From DATEOR01 sp046733475 (GTDB lineage: Bacteria; Actinomycetota; Thermoleophilia; Gaiellales; Gaiellaceae): a stretch of DNA of 46,120 nt. The stretch covers positions 1 to 46,120 of the forward strand of contig JBKPPF010000030.1 of assembly GCA_046733475.1 (NCBI GenBank), in the 5' to 3' direction. The notes under the pieces are model-generated. The model did not search any database, was not told where the DNA came from, and saw only the letters and a program-made list of their open reading frames with translations. This document shows positions 23,637 through 31,655 of this stretch, one piece after another. How positions within the stretch are numbered: position 1 is the stretch's first letter; every line of letters begins with the position of its first letter. The position numbers and the translations under genes are program-made.

Positions 23637-25331
23637 CTAGCTGACGAACCCCGCCTCTCTCAGGTTCAGGTGTCCCATGGCGCTCGGCTCGACGCCTGCG
23701 ACGTTGCTCTTCGTGGCCGTCAGGAAGTAGTAGAAGTAGGAGAAGATGATCGGCGTCTCATCGAGAAGGAGTTGCTCGATCTGCCCGGCCGTGCTCTTTT
23801 GTGACTGGAGGTCGACGGCCGAGACGTAGTCGTCCACGAGCCCGTCGTAGGTCGGGTTCTTGAAGTGCGCCGAGTTCCAGGTGCCCGTGCTCTTCAGGGG
23901 CGCGTCCAGGAAGACGTTCGGGACGCCGCGGTGTCCGTACTCGGTGATGCCCATGACGGAGTCGAGCCAGCGCGAGTTTCCGTACGTGCCGTCGCCGTAG
24001 TAGGTGGACGCGTCGGTGATCGAGAGCTCGATGGTGCCTCCGATCTCCTTGGCCGCGTTCTGGATGAGGACGGCGTAGTCCGGGATCTCGAACCCCTTCC
24101 AGGTCTCCAGCTTCGCCGAGAAACCACCGCTCATGCCCGCGTCGGCGACGAGCTGCTTCGCCTGCTCGACATCCAGCTCGCGCTGGGCCACCGATGTGTC
24201 CGTGGAGGGGAACACGGGCGCGAACGGGTGGTCGTTGCCGATGTCGGACAGTCCGTCGAAGAGCCCGTCGACAATGGCCTGACGATCGAGCACGAGCGCC
24301 ATCGCCTGTCGTACGCGCTTGTCCGTGAACGGCTCCATGTCGGTGCGCATGTGCACCTGTCGGTGCGCCGCCGAGCGCGTCTTGATCACCGTGACGTTCG
24401 GGTCGTTCAGGAGCGCCTGGCCGCCCGAGACCGAAAACTGAAGCTGGACATCGGTCTGCCCGCCTTGGATTGCGAGCACCGCCGCCTGCTCGTCGGCGAA
24501 GAACTTCATCTCGAGGGCGTCCGCGAGCGGCTGGTTCGGGCTCCAGTAGTCGGGATTCTTCGTATAGCTGACGCCTTCCTTCGGCGTGTATTTCGTCATC
24601 TTCCACGGGCCGGTCCCCATGAAGGACTGCTCCCACGTGTCGGGGTCGAAGTCGGCCGGCAGGATGATCGCGTTGTAGTTGTCCGAGCTGACGAGGTAGG
24701 GGAAGTTTCCGTTCGGCGCCTCGAGGTGGAAGGCGACGGTCGTGTCGTCGACGGCCTGCGTGCCACCGGGCTTGAGATATCCGCCGAGCGCCGAGAGCGC
24801 GTTCCCGCCCGTCTTCGGATTGGACAGCCGGTCGAAGGTGCCGACGACGTCGTTCGCGACGAAGGGGGTCCCGTCCTGGAACTTGACGCCCTGCCGAAGC
24901 TTGAAGGTCCACACCGAGGCGTCGTCGTTGGGCTCCCAGCTCTCGGCGAGGATCGGCTGAAGGTTCAGCTTGCTGTCGGAGAACGTCAGATACTCACCGG
25001 ACTGACTGAGAACGCTCAGACCTCCCTGATCCTGGACGAGGAGCGGGTTCAGCTTCGTCGCCGGTGGCGACGTCCCGGCGCGGATCGTGCCGCCTGCGTT
25101 GGCGGTACCGCCCGTCGTCTGCGACGGGCTCGTGCCGGCGCTCGTTCCTCCGCCTCCTCCGCATGCTGCCGCGATGAACGAGACGAGAGGTATCGACATG
25201 CCGAGCACCGTTCCCCGCCGGATGAACTCTCGGCGGCTGATGCGTCCGGCCGCGTACTCGTCGATGACGTGGTTCTCGATCTCGTTCCGTTGTGCGCGAA
25301 TGGCGTCGACGCGGCGCTGCGTCTCGTCCAT
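23637..25331 (-). CDS. Extracellular solute-binding lipoprotein, peptide family (SBP_bac_5)
   Basis: A 564-residue binding protein of the DppA/OppA family that captures peptides or similar solutes for the downstream transporter. The N-terminus has a twin-arginine-like SRREFIRRG (residues 32-40), a hydrophobic segment and a lipobox AAAC with Cys57, followed by a Gly/Thr/Ser linker: probably a Tat-exported lipoprotein. The mature protein shows LAESWEPNDDASVWTFKLRQGVKFQDG and the cluster-5 pattern throughout. ATG 25331 has the Shine-Dalgarno sequence AAAGGAG. It is the first gene of the transport operon and has a good sigma70-type promoter. Confidence 0.94.
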   Translation of the reverse strand: MDETQRRVDAIRAQRNEIENHVIDEYAAGRISRREFIRRGTVLGMSIPLVSFIAAACGGGGGTSAGTSPSQTTGGTANAGGTIRAGTSPPATKLNPLLVQDQGGLSVLSQSGEYLTFSDSKLNLQPILAESWEPNDDASVWTFKLRQGVKFQDGTPFVANDVVGTFDRLSNPKTGGNALSALGGYLKPGGTQAVDDTTVAFHLEAPNGNFPYLVSSDNYNAIILPADFDPDTWEQSFMGTGPWKMTKYTPKEGVSYTKNPDYWSPNQPLADALEMKFFADEQAAVLAIQGGQTDVQLQFSVSGGQALLNDPNVTVIKTRSAAHRQVHMRTDMEPFTDKRVRQAMALVLDRQAIVDGLFDGLSDIGNDHPFAPVFPSTDTSVAQRELDVEQAKQLVADAGMSGGFSAKLETWKGFEIPDYAVLIQNAAKEIGGTIELSITDASTYYGDGTYGNSRWLDSVMGITEYGHRGVPNVFLDAPLKSTGTWNSAHFKNPTYDGLVDDYVSAVDLQSQKSTAGQIEQLLLDETPIIFSYFYYFLTATKSNVAGVEPSAMGHLNLREAGFVS

Positions 25332-25357
25332 GGAGGCTCCTTTCAGATTGAACGATG

Positions 25358-25386
25358 GTTATGTCACGGAGGTTAAGACGTGTCAA
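25358..25386 (-). promoter_or_regulatory. Sigma70-type promoter of the peptide-transport operon
   Basis: On the minus strand a perfect -35 TTGACA (plus 25381-25386), a 17-nt spacer and CATAAC (plus 25358-25363) stand upstream of the binding-protein gene, giving a leader of roughly 20 nt with an AAAGGAG ribosome-binding site. It is the best -35 element seen in the window. Confidence 0.7.
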
Positions 25387-25447
25387 TCACGTTCCGGTTC
25401 GTTCAGAACCGCACGAGTTCCCGGGTCGGCTAGCTTCCCGTTTGCAC

Positions 25448-26053
25448 GTGCGCGTCGATTTCGTCATCACCGAGCACCCATCTTTTCTGGACCACGAGCG
25501 CAGCGGGCGCTACGAGGAGATCCGCCGCCTGCTCTCGGAGCTCGCAGGGTTGGCGGTGAACGCCGTTCATCACCTCGACGTCCGCTCTCTCGGCCCCGGT
25601 CCTGTTGTATTGAGCGGCTCGAGCGCCCCGTGGGCGACTCACGATCCGGGCTCGCTCGAGCGCCTCGGGGAGGCGGTGCTCGCCGCCGACGCCCCGGTGC
25701 TCGGAATCTGCGCCGGCATGCAGCTCCTCGCCAGGTTCGCCGGCGGGCGGATCGAGACGATGGTCCCGGCGGAACGTGAGGAGCTCGGCTACGCGCCCTT
25801 CGAGGTGATCGATGCCGACGACCTGCTCGCGGGGCTCTCCGAGCCGCCAACGGTCTACCATGATCATCGTGACGAGGTCACCGCGCTGCCGGAGGGTTTT
25901 CGAGTCCTTGCCCGCACGGAATCCTGCGCGATCCAGGCGATCGCAGCCCCGGAAAGGCGCTGGTGGGGGACGCAGTTCCACCCGGAGCGCTTCGACGACG
26001 AGCACCCCGATGGCGAGCGCATCCTGCGCAACTACTTCTCCCTCGTGGGTTAG
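25448..26053 (+). CDS. Class I glutamine amidotransferase-like protein
   Basis: A 201-residue stand-alone class I glutamine amidotransferase domain, the kind that hydrolyses glutamine and channels ammonia. The nucleophile Cys sits in GICAGMQLLARFAGG, the oxyanion strand in VVLSGSSAPW, and the His-Glu pair in WWGTQFHPERFDDEHP, so the triad is intact. It resembles the GuaA N-terminal domain but has no synthetase partner here. GTG 25448 is chosen by homology; TTG 25442 lies 5 nt after a TAGCTT hexamer (25431-25436) and could be a leaderless start. It shares TTAG with the opposing gene. Confidence 0.85.
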   Translation: MRVDFVITEHPSFLDHERSGRYEEIRRLLSELAGLAVNAVHHLDVRSLGPGPVVLSGSSAPWATHDPGSLERLGEAVLAADAPVLGICAGMQLLARFAGGRIETMVPAEREELGYAPFEVIDADDLLAGLSEPPTVYHDHRDEVTALPEGFRVLARTESCAIQAIAAPERRWWGTQFHPERFDDEHPDGERILRNYFSLVG

Positions 26054-27420
26054 AGCTTCTTTCCGGGGTTCAGAAGGTTTTCGGGATCGAATGCCTGCTT
26101 GACGGCGCGGTGGAGGGCAAGCGCCCGGGGCGACCACTGGAGCGCGAGCCGGCCGCGCTTGGTCAAGCCGATCCCGTGCTCGCCCGAGATGGAGCCGCCG
26201 AGGGCGACCGCGAGTGAGAAGAGCTCCTCCGCGCCGGCCTCTGCGCGCACGACGGCCTCCTCGTCCTCTCGCGCGAACATGAACGTCGAGTGGAGGTTGC
26301 CGTCGCCGGCGTGGCCCCAGCTGCAGGCCTCGAGACCGTGACGGGCGCCGATCTCGAGCGTCCCCTCGATCGCCTCTCGCAGGCGCTCGAACGGCACCAC
26401 GATGTCCTCGCTCAGCTTGCCCCCATGCCGAGCGGTCACGGCAAGGGAGACGCCGTCGCGCCAGCTCCAGATGGCTGCGGCGGCCTTCTGCTCGGAAGGG
26501 GCGTCGACCCGGAGGGCTCCGGGCCTGAACACTTCCACGGCCTCGTCGCGTACGCGCGCCGCCTCGGCGAACGAGCCGTCGGCGTTTGCCAGGACGAGAA
26601 AGGCGGCTCCCTGCGGCACGCCGCCGGGAAACGAGTGGGCGGCGGTCAGTGTGCCGCCGTCGAGGAACTCGAGGGCTGCGACGGCGACGCCGCTTTCGAT
26701 CACCTCCGCGACCGCCTCGCAGCCGCGTTCGAGCGTTGGATAGAAAGCTGCGACCGAAAGTGTCGCCTCTGGGACGGGGATCAGGCGGAGCCACGCCGTT
26801 GTGATTACCCCGAGCGTCCCCTCGGAGCCCACCATGAGGCTCGCCAGGTCGTAGCCGGCGGCATCCTTACGCACCGGGCCGCCGAATGTGACGAGCTCGC
26901 CCGGGGCCACGACTGCCTCGACGCCGAGCACCCACTCGCCGGTGACGCCGTACTTGAACGCGTGCGGCCCGCCCGCGTTCGTGGCGATGTTGCCGCCGAT
27001 ATGCGACTGCTCGGCGGCTCCGGGGTCGGGAGGAAAGAAGAGGCCGTTTTCGCGCGCCAGGCGCCGGACAGTCGCGGTCGGCACCCCGGCTTCCGCGTGC
27101 ATGCGCCATGCGTGCGGCTCGACGGAGCGAACCTGCCGGAGGCGTTCGAGCCCGAGAACGACGCCTCCTTCTACGGGGACGGCGCCGCCCGCGAATCCGG
27201 TGCCGCCGCCGCGCGGGACGATCGGGACGCCGTGCTCGTAGCACCACGCTACCGCGTGGGCGATGTCCTCGGCGGTTTCCGGCAAGACCACCGCCTCGGC
27301 GCTGCCGCGAACCCCTCGGGACTCCGTCGCATCGACCAGGTAGTGCGCCGGCACGTCTGGAAGCACACTCTCGGCGCCGAGGAGCGCGGCGAGAGCGGAG
27401 CGGGCTGTGCTACCGGTCAC
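26050..27420 (-). CDS. FAD-binding oxidase/dehydrogenase, GlcD family
   Basis: A 456-residue flavoprotein of the glycolate/D-lactate dehydrogenase (GlcD, FAD-linked oxidase C) family, oxidising a 2-hydroxy acid. The FAD-binding domain has VPRGGGTGFAGGAVP and SHIGGNIATNAGGPHAFKYG; the C-terminal domain has CSWGHAGDGNLHSTFMF and GGSISGEHGIGLTKRG, both hallmarks. GTG 27420 overlaps the upstream hydrolase stop (GTGA), so the two are a coupled operon. It converges on the amidotransferase gene with a shared 4-nt stop. Its electron acceptor is unknown. Confidence 0.92.
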   Translation of the reverse strand: MTGSTARSALAALLGAESVLPDVPAHYLVDATESRGVRGSAEAVVLPETAEDIAHAVAWCYEHGVPIVPRGGGTGFAGGAVPVEGGVVLGLERLRQVRSVEPHAWRMHAEAGVPTATVRRLARENGLFFPPDPGAAEQSHIGGNIATNAGGPHAFKYGVTGEWVLGVEAVVAPGELVTFGGPVRKDAAGYDLASLMVGSEGTLGVITTAWLRLIPVPEATLSVAAFYPTLERGCEAVAEVIESGVAVAALEFLDGGTLTAAHSFPGGVPQGAAFLVLANADGSFAEAARVRDEAVEVFRPGALRVDAPSEQKAAAAIWSWRDGVSLAVTARHGGKLSEDIVVPFERLREAIEGTLEIGARHGLEACSWGHAGDGNLHSTFMFAREDEEAVVRAEAGAEELFSLAVALGGSISGEHGIGLTKRGRLALQWSPRALALHRAVKQAFDPENLLNPGKKL

Positions 27421-28232
27421 GGCGCGACGAACGACTCGGGGATGCGAGAGGCCATCGCCTCGACGGTCTCCTCGTCGAGCCCCTCGGCCTGGAGGGCGGC
27501 GACGAGCGCTCGCAGCGCCTCGGGAGGAGTTGGGGAGTCTGGCTGTCCGGCATCCGACGAGAGGATGCAGCGCTCCGGCCCCACCTCGCTGATGAAGCTT
27601 GCGAGCGCAGCAGCGGTCATACCCAGCTGATGGAGGAGTTGGAATGCGGTTACCTCGATGTAGGCGCCGTCGCGTGCGAGCCCATGAGCCATGCTTCCGT
27701 CCAGCCCAGGAACGGTGAAGGACGCGTGGGTGACGAGGAAGCGGTTGACGCCTGCCCCCCTGGCCACGGGGAGAAGCCACGCGATTTCGTCGCCGCTCAA
27801 GTGGCCGGTCGCGAGCACCGCGTCTGCGGTGGCAACGAGCGTGCAGATCTCGCGGACTGCCTCTTCCGCCGCGGGCTCGAGCGGTGGGATGCCGTATCTC
27901 GGCGCATCCGGGAAGGGCCGCGCGAGGATCCCCTGCGGGTGCGCCTGCGCATCGAGCGTCGGCATCCAGACGACGCGGGCTCCGAGGGCGAGACTGGCCT
28001 CGACCCCGTGCGGGTTCAGGCCGCCCACCGCCGAATTGAGCACGATCCCGCCGTAGACGGCGAGCCCCCGTCCCTCGGCCGCAGCGCGCGCCCGCCCGAC
28101 CGTCGGCTCCATGTGACCCTTGAGAACGCAGCCGGTGAAGCCGCCGTCAGCCTCGTAGGCCGAAACAGTGCCCGCATCGTCTGCGAGCCGCGGCAGGACG
28201 CAAGGCGCGGAGTGCACGTGCGCGTCGAACAC
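27417..28232 (-). CDS. DUF6282-like metal-dependent hydrolase
   Basis: A 271-residue TIM-barrel hydrolase-like protein beginning VFDAHVHSAPC, an HxH metal motif, with further candidate ligands in LKGHMEPT, ATGHLSGDE, VTHASF and ILSSDAGQ. This agrees with the DUF6282 group of predicted metal-dependent hydrolases; its substrate is unknown. GTG 28232 lies 9 nt from TAGACT on the minus strand, which implies a very short leader. It is followed by the GlcD-like oxidase with GTGA overlap, hinting that the pair processes related carboxylic acids. Confidence 0.8.
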   Translation of the reverse strand: MFDAHVHSAPCVLPRLADDAGTVSAYEADGGFTGCVLKGHMEPTVGRARAAAEGRGLAVYGGIVLNSAVGGLNPHGVEASLALGARVVWMPTLDAQAHPQGILARPFPDAPRYGIPPLEPAAEEAVREICTLVATADAVLATGHLSGDEIAWLLPVARGAGVNRFLVTHASFTVPGLDGSMAHGLARDGAYIEVTAFQLLHQLGMTAAALASFISEVGPERCILSSDAGQPDSPTPPEALRALVAALQAEGLDEETVEAMASRIPESFVAP

Positions 28233-28274
28233 CTGCGGTCGAGTCTAAGCCCTGTGTGGTAAACAGAGCGCCTC

Positions 28275-29201
28275 ATGGACACGCGCTCGGTTTCCTTCGA
28301 GAGCTCCGGCCTGCGGCTCGACGGCGACCTCCATTTGCCCGAAAGGAGCGCGGGCGAGCGACTCGCGGGCGTCGTCGTCTGCTCGGGCTACCAGGGGCTC
28401 AAGGACATCCACCCGGCGCGATTCGCGCGGTTCCTCGTGCCGGCCGGGTTCGCGTGCCTCGGGTTCGACTACCGCGGGTTCGGAAACAGCGAGGGCCGGC
28501 CAGGTCGCCTGTTCCCGCAGGAGCAGGTCGAGGACACGATCGCCGCGGTGGACTTCCTGGCGTCCGTCCCCGAGGTCGACCCGGCCGGCATCGCGCTCGT
28601 CGGCTGGGGTCTTGGCGGCGGCATCGTGATCGCCGCGGCCGCAGCGGAGCCGCGGGTGCGCGCGGTGGTCTCCTTGAACGCGATCGGAGACGGCCGGCGC
28701 GCGACCCAGGCCGCACACGACCCTGAAGGCTGGATTCGCCTTCTGGCGCGCATCGAGGCCGACCGGACCACCTCGGAGTCCGAGCTCGTTCCCCCGTTCG
28801 ACATCCTGCCGCTCGACCGCGTCACGGGCGTGTACGCACACGACGAGCTCGAGCGCTACACGGGCTTCGGCAGCGAGGTCACGCTCGAGTCGGCCGCCGC
28901 GCTACTCGCGTTCCAGCCGGAAGCCGTGGTCTCGCAGCTCTCGCCGCGCCCGCTCCTCCTCGTCCACGGTTCCGACAACCGGTTGAACCCGCCAGACGAG
29001 TCGGTCGAGCTCCATCGACTTGCGGGGGAGCCGAAGGAGCTCGTACTGCTGCCGGGCGCGGGACACACCGAATGGATGTACGACGACCATCCCACCTTCC
29101 GGCAAGTCGCCGAGCTCAGCCGCTCCTTCCTCGAGCGCTCGTTGGGGATGGCCCCGGCGGCGAACACCGCCGTCGGAGACGGTCAGAGCTTGGCCGAGTA
29201 G
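28275..29201 (+). CDS. Alpha/beta hydrolase-fold protein lacking the nucleophile
   Basis: A 308-residue alpha/beta hydrolase (dienelactone hydrolase/XynE-like). The strand-5 elbow reads GWGLGGG: Gly at residue 112 (codon 28608-28610) stands where Ser or Cys is normally found. The acid (LLVHGSDN, about 233) and His (PGAGHTEWM, about 262) are still present, and CSGYQGLKD supplies an oxyanion-type loop. It may be a non-hydrolytic relative or use another chemistry. ATG 28275 lies 9 nt after TAAACA. The 3' end overlaps the opposing methyltransferase gene by 19 bases. Confidence 0.83.
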   Translation: MDTRSVSFESSGLRLDGDLHLPERSAGERLAGVVVCSGYQGLKDIHPARFARFLVPAGFACLGFDYRGFGNSEGRPGRLFPQEQVEDTIAAVDFLASVPEVDPAGIALVGWGLGGGIVIAAAAAEPRVRAVVSLNAIGDGRRATQAAHDPEGWIRLLARIEADRTTSESELVPPFDILPLDRVTGVYAHDELERYTGFGSEVTLESAAALLAFQPEAVVSQLSPRPLLLVHGSDNRLNPPDESVELHRLAGEPKELVLLPGAGHTEWMYDDHPTFRQVAELSRSFLERSLGMAPAANTAVGDGQSLAE

Positions 29202-30211
29202 GCCTGGTTCTGCTCGAGCAGGCTCGGGTCGCTGCCGAAGTACGCGTGCTTCGACATGTCCGGCGAATACCGGCTCGCCGGTGGAGTGCGTCCGAGGGCC
29301 TCGGCGAGCGAGCGCGTCAGGTAGGACGCGTTGCCGCAACAAAGGCCGAGATACTGAATGCCGAGCGCGTCGGCCTGCTGCGCGAACTCGGCGACCTCGC
29401 CGCGGGTCGACTCGAAGGGCTCGAGCATGGTGGGGAAGAGCATGCCGTCGTGGCGGGGGTGGCGGAGGCTCTGGAAGGTCGGCATCTCGGTCGTCGTGTG
29501 GTACGGGACCGGCAGCGCGGCCACGTACCCCGACACCTGCTCGCGGATGCTCGGCAGCAGCTCCATCGTCGTCTGCAGGCCTCGGATGCAGTTCAGGCCC
29601 ACCACCTCGGCGCCGGCCTGCTCGAGCATCGCGCAGGCGTCTGAGGGAGTCATGCCGTCGCGAGTCATGGGCTCCTGGTGAATGCAGATGGTGACGACAG
29701 CGGGCAGGCCGGCCGCCTTGATCGTCTCGAGCGCCATGCGAGCTTCCTCGGCGTAGGAGTAGGTCTCGGCGATCACGAAGTCGACGCTCGCCTCGGCGGC
29801 CCAGGCGACCTGCTCGTCGAACATCGCCTGGACGGCCTTCCTCGACTCGGGGTCGTCCGGGTCGAAGACGTTTGTGTTGCAGATGTCGCCGGCGAAAAGC
29901 GTCCCGGTCTCGTCGGCGACCTCCTTCGCGAGCGCGAGCGCGTTCCGGTTCAGCTCTTCGAGGAGGCCTTCCTTGCCGACAACGCGCATCTTCTCCCGGT
30001 GCGCGTAATAGGTGAACGCTTCGACGACGTCTGAGCCCGCGTGCACGAACTCGCGATGGAGCTCGGTCACCTTCTCGGGGTGGTCGAGCACGGCCTCGGG
30101 GACGAACGCGCCCGCCTGCAGATAGCCGCGCCGTTCGAGCTCGAAGAGGTAGCCCTCCGCGCAGATGACGTGTCCCTGCTCGAGGCGGTCGAGAAGTCCG
30201 GCTCCGGCCAT
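29183..30211 (-). CDS. Homocysteine S-methyltransferase family protein
   Basis: A 342-residue TIM-barrel methyltransferase of the homocysteine S-methyltransferase/BHMT/MetH N-terminal family. Zinc-binding cysteines are recognisable in VVGLNCIRG and LGLCCGNASYL, matching the family's Cys and Cys-Cys pattern. The DAFTYYAH-like element (VVEAFTYYAHREKM) and AETYSYAEEA fit the barrel. The methyl donor cannot be told from sequence. ATG 30211 lies exactly 6 nt after TAAACT on the minus strand (plus 30218-30223), so it probably has its own leaderless transcript in addition to read-through from the ammonia-lyase-like gene. Confidence 0.87.
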   Translation of the reverse strand: MAGAGLLDRLEQGHVICAEGYLFELERRGYLQAGAFVPEAVLDHPEKVTELHREFVHAGSDVVEAFTYYAHREKMRVVGKEGLLEELNRNALALAKEVADETGTLFAGDICNTNVFDPDDPESRKAVQAMFDEQVAWAAEASVDFVIAETYSYAEEARMALETIKAAGLPAVVTICIHQEPMTRDGMTPSDACAMLEQAGAEVVGLNCIRGLQTTMELLPSIREQVSGYVAALPVPYHTTTEMPTFQSLRHPRHDGMLFPTMLEPFESTRGEVAEFAQQADALGIQYLGLCCGNASYLTRSLAEALGRTPPASRYSPDMSKHAYFGSDPSLLEQNQAYSAKL

Positions 30212-30224
30212 GCCCCGAGTTTAG

Positions 30225-31655
30225 TCAGGCAACGAAAGCGCCCGCCATGATGAGGTCCCGCACCGGCTCCAGGTCGGCCGGAAGCGGCTCGCCCTCGCCC
30301 ATGAACGGGACGCGCTCGCGGACGAGGTCGTGTGCGCGCTTTGTGCCGGCTCCCAGCGCCGACGGATTCCGCAGGTCGATCGCCTGCGCGGCGACGGTGA
30401 AGCCGATCGCGGCGAGGCGCTCTCCGAGCTGGACCATCTCGGAGAGGCGGCGGGCTCCCAGGGGCGCCATGGTGATCCGGTCTTCGATTCCCTCGGCGTG
30501 CGTCGACGTGACGACCTCATAGGAGACGGGCTGCGCGAGCAGGCGCGCCTCCGCGGCCAGCGCCTGCGCGGCGACGCCGAACTCCCCGAGGGAGTTCTCC
30601 ACCAGGCCCTGCCGGGCCGCGAGGGAGTCCGGCAGGCCGGTCAGCGGCCCCTGCAGCAGCTTGAGGAGCCGCTCGCACGCACTCGTGATCGCCGGAGCGA
30701 GCGCGAGGCGGAGGAAGTCCAGCGCGGCGGCGAGAGGGAGGATGTCGAAGTTCGCGACCGAGACGATGCGGTCCTCGTCCGAAATGATCAGCGGGTTCTC
30801 CTGCGAGGCGTTGAGCTCGATCTCCAGCTGTCGCTTAGCGAACTCGAGCGCGTCGCGCGCAGCGCCGTGGATCTGCGGCAGGCAGCGGAACGTGAGCGGG
30901 TCCTGAAGGTTCCGCGCGGCGCCCTGCTCCCAGAGGTAGCTCCCCTCGAGGAGGGCGTACAGTCGCTCGAGGGCGGTGGAGAGACCGGGATACGGTCGCA
31001 CCTCGGCGATGGCTGGGTGGAGCAGCGTCAGATTCGCGGCGAACGCTTCGAGGTCGAGCGCGCCCGTGACGTCGAGCGTGTCCACGAGCCGCTCGGCGTC
31101 GGCGATTGCGAGCGAGGCAAGCCCGGTCGAGAACGCGTTCGAGTTGATGAGCGCGATGCCCTCCTTGGCCAGAAGCTCGGTGTCTTCGAAGAGGACGGCG
31201 GCGAGGTCTGCCATGGGCGCGAGGTCGCCCTGGCCGATCGAGCCGAGCAGGCGGACCCGCGGCCGCTCGTCCTCGTTGAGCGCGCGCACGATCCGCTCCG
31301 CGATCTCCGGCCGTACGCCCGAAGTGCCCTTGGCGAGCATGTTCACGTGCCGGAGCATCGTCGCGCGGACGACTTCCGGCGGAGCATCGGACCCAGTTCC
31401 TATGCGGTGGTTCTCGATCAACCGCCGGTTGAACGCCGGGATCTCCTCGAGAGGCACGCGGTGCTTCTTGCGCGCGCCGACCCCGGTGGTGACGCCGTAG
31501 ACCTCGTCTCCGCGCTCAACCACCCGCTCCACGAGCGCCCGCGTCTCCCGCATGCGCTCGATCGCCTCGGGCGCGAGCTCGACCGCCTCGCCGTCCCGCG
31601 CGACGCGCACAACGTCGGCCATCGTCAGCCCGCTTCCGTGGAGGACGACCGTCAT
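30225..31655 (-). CDS. Histidine/phenylalanine ammonia-lyase homologue without the MIO motif
   Basis: A 476-residue protein homologous to aromatic amino-acid ammonia-lyases along its length: VYGVTTGVGARKKH near the N-terminus, KEGIALINSNAFSTG, LQDPLTFRCLPQIHGAARD, ELNASQENPLI and EGIEDRITMAPLGAR. The prosthetic group MIO normally forms from Ala-Ser-Gly in GSVGASGDLAP. Here the stretch is GSIGQGDLAP (residues 138-147), one residue shorter and without Ala-Ser-Gly. The loop that follows is also about 20 residues shorter, and the Tyr of QDPYSLRC is Leu. It is unlikely to be a normal lyase. ATG 31655 overlaps the MetE-like stop (ATGA). Confidence 0.85.
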   Translation of the reverse strand: MTVVLHGSGLTMADVVRVARDGEAVELAPEAIERMRETRALVERVVERGDEVYGVTTGVGARKKHRVPLEEIPAFNRRLIENHRIGTGSDAPPEVVRATMLRHVNMLAKGTSGVRPEIAERIVRALNEDERPRVRLLGSIGQGDLAPMADLAAVLFEDTELLAKEGIALINSNAFSTGLASLAIADAERLVDTLDVTGALDLEAFAANLTLLHPAIAEVRPYPGLSTALERLYALLEGSYLWEQGAARNLQDPLTFRCLPQIHGAARDALEFAKRQLEIELNASQENPLIISDEDRIVSVANFDILPLAAALDFLRLALAPAITSACERLLKLLQGPLTGLPDSLAARQGLVENSLGEFGVAAQALAAEARLLAQPVSYEVVTSTHAEGIEDRITMAPLGARRLSEMVQLGERLAAIGFTVAAQAIDLRNPSALGAGTKRAHDLVRERVPFMGEGEPLPADLEPVRDLIMAGAFVA

